The notes under the pieces are model-generated. The model saw only the letters and a program-made list of their open reading frames with translations, made no database searches and was not told the DNA's origin. Below, one piece after another: positions 6,266 through 9,885 of a stretch of 9,885 nucleotides of DNA. Origin of the DNA: an uncultured Lachnospiraceae bacterium (GTDB lineage: Bacteria; Bacillota_A; Clostridia; Lachnospirales; Lachnospiraceae); the NCBI GenBank assembly GCA_902766415.1, contig CACXDR010000145.1, positions 1 to 9,885 of the forward strand, written 5' to 3'. The stretch's first letter is position 1; each line of letters opens with the position of its first letter. Position numbers and translations under genes: made by a program.

Positions 6266-6327
6266 GCCGCCGCGCCGGAAAAAGCCTTAACCAAGCTTTC
6301 TTTCCCGCGGCGGCCGTTTTCTTATTT
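6266..6327 (+). terminator. Intrinsic terminator-like hairpin between aldolase and ADP-type kinase
   Basis: GCCGCCGCG (6266-6274) pairs perfectly with CGCGGCGGC (6306-6314). The inner part extends the stem imperfectly, with GGAAAAAGC (6277-6285) against GCTTTCTTTCC (6295-6305). The stem is followed by a T-rich run, GTTTTCTTATTT (6316-6327). The kinase ribosome site follows at 6336, so partial read-through would set a lower expression level for the downstream genes. Confidence 0.65.
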
Positions 6328-6348
6328 CCTGGTCCAGGAGGCAGCGCC

Positions 6349-7689
6349 ATGGAATATACCGACCGTTACGAATACTATCTTGACCAGCTCCCGGAGACCG
6401 CGGCGTACGCGAAGGAGCACAGCTCCGCGCCGCTGTTCGGGTTTTCGTCCAATTTCGACATCGTCCTCCACTGGGACGCGGAGGCGTACAACCGGATCCT
6501 TGATAAGCATCTTAAGGAAGCGCCGTACGCGAAGGAGGGCGATACCATCGATGACCTTTCCGATTTCGCGCGGATCAGCGCGGCCTACATCGTGAAGGGA
6601 CTCGGCGGGAACTTCGATATCACGGACGTTTCCGTGTGCCGTTTTTTAAGAAGCGCGTTCACGGAGGAGCCGGCGCTTGGAGGCACGGGGGCCCAGGGGG
6701 CGGCCGCCCTCGGCGCGCTCGGCATCCCGGTCAGCATGCACCTGACCGACGACTGCGCGGAGGTCTGCCGCATGCTGGACCATGAGGGCACCACGGTGAT
6801 CCGCGGCGGGAAGAAGGTGCGCGTCGGGAGCGCGGCATCGGACGCGGACCCGGTCTACCACATCATCCTCCAGTTCCAGAAGGGCGACATCGTCCGCTTC
6901 GGCGGAGAGGAGCATGCGATCCCGGCCTCGAACCGGCTGATCCTTTTCTACGACAAGGTCCACAAGGTCCTCCCGATCAAGGACCCGGTCCTTTCCTACT
7001 GGGAGCAGACCGATGAAAAGCCGTCGTCCATCCTGCTGTCGGGCTTCGACGCGATCGTGGATACCGCCATTATCGGGCAGAGGATCGCGCAGCTGGAGAG
7101 CTTCCTTAAGAAGCTGAAGGCGCGGTCGCCGGAGACGGTCGTTTACCTTGAGGGCGCGTTCTACATGAGCAGCGAGGTGAAGGACCTGATCTTCGGGAAG
7201 CTCGGTCCGTACGCGGACATCGCCGGGATGAACGAGGAGGAGCTCGAGGCGGAGCTTGTAAAGATGGGGGAGAGGGCGGACCTTTCGAATCTGGACGGGA
7301 TCCTCGCGGGGCTCCGCGTCATGCTTTCCTTCTGCCGCTCCCGCGCGGTGCTGCTCCACACAAAGGATTATTCGATGTTCTACGGAAAGAAGCCGGAGGG
7401 CGTTGACATTGAGGCGGGGCTCACGATCGGGAACCTCATGGCGGGGACGCGCGCGCGCGTGGGCCGCTACGGGACGCTTTCCGACCTCAGGGAATCCCTC
7501 GGGATGGCAGAGCTGAGCAAAAGGGGACTCGAGATCTTAAGTCAGCAGAAGGCCCGGGAGGACGATGCCGGCAGATCGCTGGTGATCGTCCCGTCCAAGC
7601 TTCTTGAACGGCCGAAGTACACGATCGGGCTCGGGGATACGTTCGTCGCGGGCATGCACACCTGCTTCATAAGGAAGGACAGGGGCTGA
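6349..7689 (+). CDS. ADP-dependent phosphofructokinase/glucokinase-family sugar kinase (PF04587)
   Basis: This 446-residue protein belongs to the ADP-dependent glucokinase/phosphofructokinase family, a branch of the ribokinase superfamily best known from archaea and animals. Members phosphorylate glucose or fructose 6-phosphate using ADP and release AMP. Marks seen are an N-terminal S-S-N-F-D strand (33-37), G-G-T-G-A-Q (111-116), an acidic YLEGAFY segment (266-272), G-M-N-E-E-E-L (293-299) with the family NE motif (Asn295-Glu296), LLHTKDYSMF (335-344), and G-L-G-D-T (427-431) with catalytic Asp430. The length matches archaeal enzymes. The start at 6349 has a perfect AGGAGG at 6336-6341, seven bases away. 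Lying after an aldolase and 18 bases before an RpiR gene, it most likely makes a ketose bisphosphate for that aldolase. ADP use and substrate are inferred from the family. Bacterial members exist, but to my knowledge few have been characterised. Confidence 0.85.
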   Translation: MEYTDRYEYYLDQLPETAAYAKEHSSAPLFGFSSNFDIVLHWDAEAYNRILDKHLKEAPYAKEGDTIDDLSDFARISAAYIVKGLGGNFDITDVSVCRFLRSAFTEEPALGGTGAQGAAALGALGIPVSMHLTDDCAEVCRMLDHEGTTVIRGGKKVRVGSAASDADPVYHIILQFQKGDIVRFGGEEHAIPASNRLILFYDKVHKVLPIKDPVLSYWEQTDEKPSSILLSGFDAIVDTAIIGQRIAQLESFLKKLKARSPETVVYLEGAFYMSSEVKDLIFGKLGPYADIAGMNEEELEAELVKMGERADLSNLDGILAGLRVMLSFCRSRAVLLHTKDYSMFYGKKPEGVDIEAGLTIGNLMAGTRARVGRYGTLSDLRESLGMAELSKRGLEILSQQKAREDDAGRSLVIVPSKLLERPKYTIGLGDTFVAGMHTCFIRKDRG

Positions 7690-7707
7690 CGCGGGTAAGG
7701 AGGGATC

Positions 7708-8526
7708 ATGCCGGGAAAGACTGTCACTGCGCTCCTGAGGGAGCAGTACCAGGATATGTTTTCGGCGGAAAAAAAGGTCGCGGACCTCATCCTGCGCGAT
7801 CCGAACGCGATCCTCGGCATGACGGTCGCGGAGCTCGCGAAGGAGAGCGGGGTCAGCGACGCGACGGTGGTGCGCATGTGCCACCACGCGGGCTTCAAGG
7901 GCTACTACCAGTTCCGGGTGCTTCTTGCGAAGGACCTGGGGAGCAGGCAGGAGCGGCGGGCGGCCGGGTCGGTCGAGCAGATCTTCCACAGGTACGCGGA
8001 CACGCTTGAGAAGGTGTGCGCGGGGCTTGACCATGAGGCCATGAAGACGAGCGCGGGACTTATCCGTTCCTGCGCGGGACAGGTTCACCTTGCCGCGGTG
8101 GGCAATACCATGCCGCTTGCGCTGCACATGGCGTTCCGCCTGGGACGTCTGGGGATCCGCTCCACGAGCGGCGTCGCGCCGGAATACTTTTTAAACAACA
8201 TCAACCTCGCTTCGCCTGAGGACCTGGTGGTCGCGATCTCGCAGTCGGGCAATTCGAGGCAGGTGATACAGGCGATCGGGCTCGCGAAGGAAAAGGGGCT
8301 GAAGGTGATCTCCATCACGGCTTCGGCGACATCGCCCGTCGCGTCTCTTTCCGACTATGTCCTGAGATCCGGCACTGCTGACGACGGTGCTTTTGAGCGG
8401 GACTACTCGCATTTAAACGAGATGGCGCTGGTGGACGCGCTGATGGAGCTGGTGACCAACTGGGAGAAGATCGACGAGACGGACGCGGACAAGCCGGAGG
8501 AGATCCTCTCGGAGTATAAGGTCTGA
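7708..8526 (+). CDS. MurR/RpiR-family transcriptional regulator with SIS domain
   Basis: This 272-residue regulator has an N-terminal helix-turn-helix of the RpiR type (about 1-77). The recognition region is MTVAELAKESGVSDATVVRM, followed by HHAGFKGYYQF. The C-terminal phosphosugar-binding SIS domain (about 110-250) has A-A-V-G-N-T (129-134) and I-S-Q-S-G-N-S (177-183). Such proteins usually sense a sugar phosphate and act as repressors or activators of nearby catabolic genes. An excellent AAGGAGGG ribosome site at 7697-7704 precedes the ATG. It starts 18 bases after the ADP-type kinase, so the two are almost certainly cotranscribed. The twin 13-bp inverted repeats around the aldolase promoter are its most likely targets. 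The sensed ligand may be the kinase substrate or the aldolase substrate. Confidence 0.93.
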   Translation: MPGKTVTALLREQYQDMFSAEKKVADLILRDPNAILGMTVAELAKESGVSDATVVRMCHHAGFKGYYQFRVLLAKDLGSRQERRAAGSVEQIFHRYADTLEKVCAGLDHEAMKTSAGLIRSCAGQVHLAAVGNTMPLALHMAFRLGRLGIRSTSGVAPEYFLNNINLASPEDLVVAISQSGNSRQVIQAIGLAKEKGLKVISITASATSPVASLSDYVLRSGTADDGAFERDYSHLNEMALVDALMELVTNWEKIDETDADKPEEILSEYKV

Positions 8527-8537
8527 AGACTGGATGC

Positions 8538-8651
8538 GCCTGGGGGTGTCCGGAGGATGCCTGCGGGGTGACCCCAGGCACAGCCTGGGGGTGTCCGGCG
8601 GACAGCCGGGACTGGCAGGGCCGGAGCCTGGGTGCGGTCGGCGGACGCCGG
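8538..8651 (+). repeat. Roughly 45-bp repeats with interleaved inverted repeats after the rpiR-type gene
   Basis: GCCTGGGGGTGTCCGG occurs exactly at 8538-8553 and 8583-8598, 45 bases apart. A diverged third copy (GCCTGGGTGCGGTCGGCGGAC) begins at about 8627. Between the first two lies CCCCAGGC (8572-8579), which can pair perfectly with GCCTGGGG of either copy. The second gives a tight hairpin with loop ACA. GGGGT/ACCCC (8565-8575) is a further competing palindrome. No T run follows, so this is not a standard intrinsic terminator. The rest of the 190-base gap to the next gene shows no clear promoter. Confidence 0.7.
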
Positions 8652-8716
8652 GGGAGATCCCGGGCGGAGGACAGGAAACGATCAGGAGACTACCTGCAGA
8701 AAGGGGACGGGACCGG

Positions 8717-9376
8717 ATGGGAAACGGGAAAAATGTGATCCTTGATATCGACGGCACCATGTGGGACGCGATCCCGCAGATCTTCGAGGCCTGGGAGGCC
8801 GCGTTCCGGGAGTTCCCGGAGAACCGCGGGCTTCAGATCAGCGAGGAGCAGAAAAAAACCTGCCTCGGGCACACGGCCCCGGAGATCGCGGAAATGTTCT
8901 TCCCGGAGGTTCCGGAGGAGCGGAGGCTCGCGTTCATGAAGGCAGCGGAGGACAACGAGATCCGGTACCTTCCGGACCATCCCGGGACGGTCTATCCGGG
9001 CTTCCCTGAGGCTGTACGACTTCTTTATGAAAAGGGGTACGGGATCTACGTTGTCTCGAACTGTCAGAACGGCTACGTCGAGGTGGCGGTCGCTGCGGCC
9101 GGGCTCGGGGACATCGTCCTCGACAGCGAGTGGTACGAAAGGTCGAAGCTCCCGAAAAGCGGCAGCATACAGCTCCTCATGGAACGGAACGGGCTCAGGC
9201 CGGAGGACTGCGTCTACGTCGGCGACATCGTGAACGATGAATACGCGGCGCACGACGCCGGGATCCGGTTCATCCACGCGGCCTATGGCTTCGGCGGAGC
9301 GGAACGCCCGGAGGGCGTCATCCGCAGCGCCTCCGAGCTTCCCGCGGCAGTCGACGCGCTGTTCGGGTTATCGTGA
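8717..9376 (+). CDS. HAD-superfamily hydrolase, phosphoglycolate-phosphatase-like
   Basis: This 219-residue cytosolic phosphatase of the haloacid dehalogenase superfamily has motif I D-I-D-G-T with nucleophile Asp10 and general acid Asp12. Motif II is S-N (Ser114-Asn115), motif III is Lys145, and motif IV is G-D-I-V-N-D with Asp170 and Asp174. A helical C1-type cap sits between motif I and motif II (about 17-90). Such enzymes dephosphorylate small metabolites including phosphoglycolate and sugar phosphates, and the real substrate is unknown. The ATG at 8717 is chosen because motif I follows within ten residues and AAGGGGA lies at 8701-8707. An in-frame extension to 8534 would translate the upstream repeats. 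Its place after a phosphosugar kinase, aldolase and regulator suggests, but does not show, a sugar phosphate as substrate. Confidence 0.9.
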   Translation: MGNGKNVILDIDGTMWDAIPQIFEAWEAAFREFPENRGLQISEEQKKTCLGHTAPEIAEMFFPEVPEERRLAFMKAAEDNEIRYLPDHPGTVYPGFPEAVRLLYEKGYGIYVVSNCQNGYVEVAVAAAGLGDIVLDSEWYERSKLPKSGSIQLLMERNGLRPEDCVYVGDIVNDEYAAHDAGIRFIHAAYGFGGAERPEGVIRSASELPAAVDALFGLS

Positions 9377-9383
9377 TTTTCGG

Positions 9384-9404
9384 CCATGGGGACAGTCCCC
9401 ATGG
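9384..9404. repeat. Palindrome, left copy
   Basis: Ten-base arms CCATGGGGAC and GTCCCCATGG surround one A. It is extended by a G/C pair at 9383/9405. An identical 21-base copy lies at 9482-9502. As RNA it gives a very stable ten-pair hairpin with almost no loop, so cruciform or single-strand DNA hairpin formation is as likely a role. Confidence 0.9.
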
Positions 9405-9449
9405 CTAAACACTATTATGCATAAGCAACAGATTCATAAGGATGTGAAA

Positions 9450-9455
9450 TATAAT
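9450..9455 (+). promoter_or_regulatory. Possible -10 box inside the MITE-like element
   Basis: A perfect TATAAT lies 71 bases before the start of the reductase gene. Upstream, only weak -35 matches exist (for example GCAACA at 9425-9430, spacer 19). If used, transcription would start near 9462 and the leader would contain the right-hand palindrome just before the ribosome site. Confidence 0.35.
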
Positions 9456-9481
9456 CAACAGAAATGAGCAGGTCTGTTGGA

Positions 9482-9502
9482 CCATGGGGACAGTCCCCAT
9501 GG
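9482..9502. repeat. Palindrome, right copy
   Basis: This is identical over 21 bases to the left copy at 9384-9404. It ends nine bases before the GAGAGG ribosome site of the reductase, so in a transcript from inside the element it would form a hairpin next to the initiation region. Confidence 0.9.
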
Positions 9503-9525
9503 CCGAAAGCAGAGAGGCGAAGCAT

Positions 9526-9885
9526 ATGAGATTTGTGATCCTGATGGGAAGTCCGAGGAAAAACGGAAACACTGCGGCGCTCCTCACGCCTTTTACGGAG
9601 ACGCTTCTTAAGGCCGGTCACGAGGTCAGGAGATTCGATCTTTACGATCTGGAGATCCGCGGCTGCGAGGCTTGCCGCGCTTGCCAGCGGGACTGGAGCG
9701 CGCCGAACTGCCGGATCCGGGACGGCATGACGGAGATCCTGGACGAAGTCCTTAAGGCGGACAGGATCGTGCTGGCAACCCCGATATACAGCTGGTATTG
9801 TACGGCGCCCATGAAGGCGGCGCTTGACCGTATGGTCTACGCGCTGAACAAATACTACGGAGATGAAAAAGGCCCGTCCATCTGG
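9526..9885 (+). CDS. Flavodoxin-fold NAD(P)H-dependent FMN reductase / iron-sulfur flavoprotein-like, partial (3' end outside window)
   Basis: The first 120 residues of a flavodoxin-fold oxidoreductase are present. The FMN phosphate loop G-S-P-R-K-N-G-N-T (8-16) and the second flavin segment T-P-I-Y-S-W-Y (85-91), followed by APMKAALDR, are clear. Cys47, Cys50, Cys53 and Cys62 form a C-x2-C-x2-C-x8-C cluster. This resembles the compact cysteine motif of iron-sulfur flavoproteins, with a longer last spacing than I would expect, so a 4Fe-4S cluster is possible but not sure. There is no signal peptide. Likely role is electron transfer or quinone/flavin reduction in an anaerobe. GAGAGG at 9512-9517 is the ribosome site. 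The gene begins 18 bases after the MITE-like element, which may supply its promoter. Confidence 0.85.
   Translation, partial: MRFVILMGSPRKNGNTAALLTPFTETLLKAGHEVRRFDLYDLEIRGCEACRACQRDWSAPNCRIRDGMTEILDEVLKADRIVLATPIYSWYCTAPMKAALDRMVYALNKYYGDEKGPSIW

Larger units (their letters stand above)
9378..9508. mobile_element. MITE-like or paired-REP element, 131 bp
   Basis: The first 27 bases (9378-9404) and the last 27 (9482-9508, reversed) are inverted copies with a single mismatch at the centre of the palindrome. Each end begins TTTCGGCCATGG on its own strand. Each also contains a near-perfect palindrome with arms CCATGGGGAC and GTCCCCATGG around one base. The interior is AT-rich and non-coding, with TTATGCATAA at 9415-9424 and CAACAGA/TCTGTTG at 9456-9479. 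The element begins two bases after the HAD stop codon. No target-site duplication is visible. The form resembles non-autonomous elements or REP pairs moved by an IS200/IS605-type tyrosine transposase, but no transposase is in the window. Confidence 0.65.

Noticed and set aside
6163..6348. Upstream start for the ADP-type kinase
   Set aside because: It overlaps the aldolase in another frame and the terminator hairpin. The ATG at 6349 has a perfect AGGAGG.
5391..6350. Minus-strand open frame (319 codons) opposite the aldolase
   Set aside because: It mirrors a highly conserved aldolase and runs through the terminator hairpin. It is composition-driven.
8572..8590. Intrinsic terminator after the rpiR-type gene
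   Set aside because: The CCCCAGGC/GCCTGGGG hairpin is strong, but the following bases are GTGTCCGG with no T run.
8534..8716. N-terminal extension of the HAD phosphatase
   Set aside because: It would translate the 45-bp repeat DNA into Gly/Pro-rich sequence. The ATG at 8717 has a ribosome site and places motif I normally.
9384..9404. Terminator for the HAD gene
   Set aside because: The palindrome is followed by CTAAAC on the + strand. Its exact second copy and the long inverted ends fit a mobile repeat better.

Overview
This window comes from a GC-rich, low-complexity-repeat-bearing bacterium, most likely a high-GC member of the Firmicutes such as a Lachnospiraceae-type gut anaerobe. The reasons are strong AGGAGG-type ribosome sites, a consensus sigma-A promoter, a secreted protein with 'gdYkDS'-style TPR-like repeats, a MurR/RpiR regulator, and third codon positions that are mostly G or C. 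This placement is inference, because no rRNA or marker gene is present. All ten genes lie on the + strand, and the first and last are cut by the window edges. No gap between genes exceeds 200 bases.

Left part (1-5170), accessory carbohydrate and scavenging genes. The tail of a xylose-isomerase-like TIM-barrel sugar isomerase/epimerase is followed by an alpha/beta hydrolase and an intracellular-type pectinesterase that looks short at its N-terminus. The pectinesterase overlaps a VanX-type D-Ala-D-Ala dipeptidase by ATGA. Next come a secreted TPR-like protein and a PfkB-family sugar kinase. No promoter is visible in this part. The spacing suggests one or more loose operons for plant pectin oligomers and peptidoglycan fragments.

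Middle part (5171-8526), a phosphosugar cassette. An AT-rich island carries a sigma-A promoter flanked by two nearly identical 13-bp operator-like sites. It drives a class II ketose-bisphosphate aldolase. An intrinsic-terminator-like hairpin separates the aldolase from an ADP-dependent phosphofructokinase/glucokinase-family (PF04587) sugar kinase, and an RpiR regulator with a SIS domain follows 18 bases later. The natural reading is a kinase-aldolase pair that turns a 6-phospho-ketose into triose phosphates, controlled by a phosphosugar-sensing regulator that probably binds the twin sites. The substrate cannot be read from the sequence.

Right part (8527-9885). A HAD phosphatase is followed directly by a 131-bp MITE-like or REP-pair element with near-perfect 27-bp terminal inverted repeats, each itself a palindrome. 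A flavodoxin-fold reductase with a four-cysteine cluster then starts and runs off the window.

A recurrent oddity is that several gene junctions, and two coding regions, hold short degenerate tandem repeats of unrelated period: 33 bp inside the first gene, 24 bp at the pectinesterase C-terminus, about 18 bp after the dipeptidase, about 35 bp across the PfkB stop codon, and about 45 bp after rpiR. The best candidates for something undescribed are the ADP-kinase/aldolase/RpiR cassette with its twin operators, and the repeat-prone gene ends.
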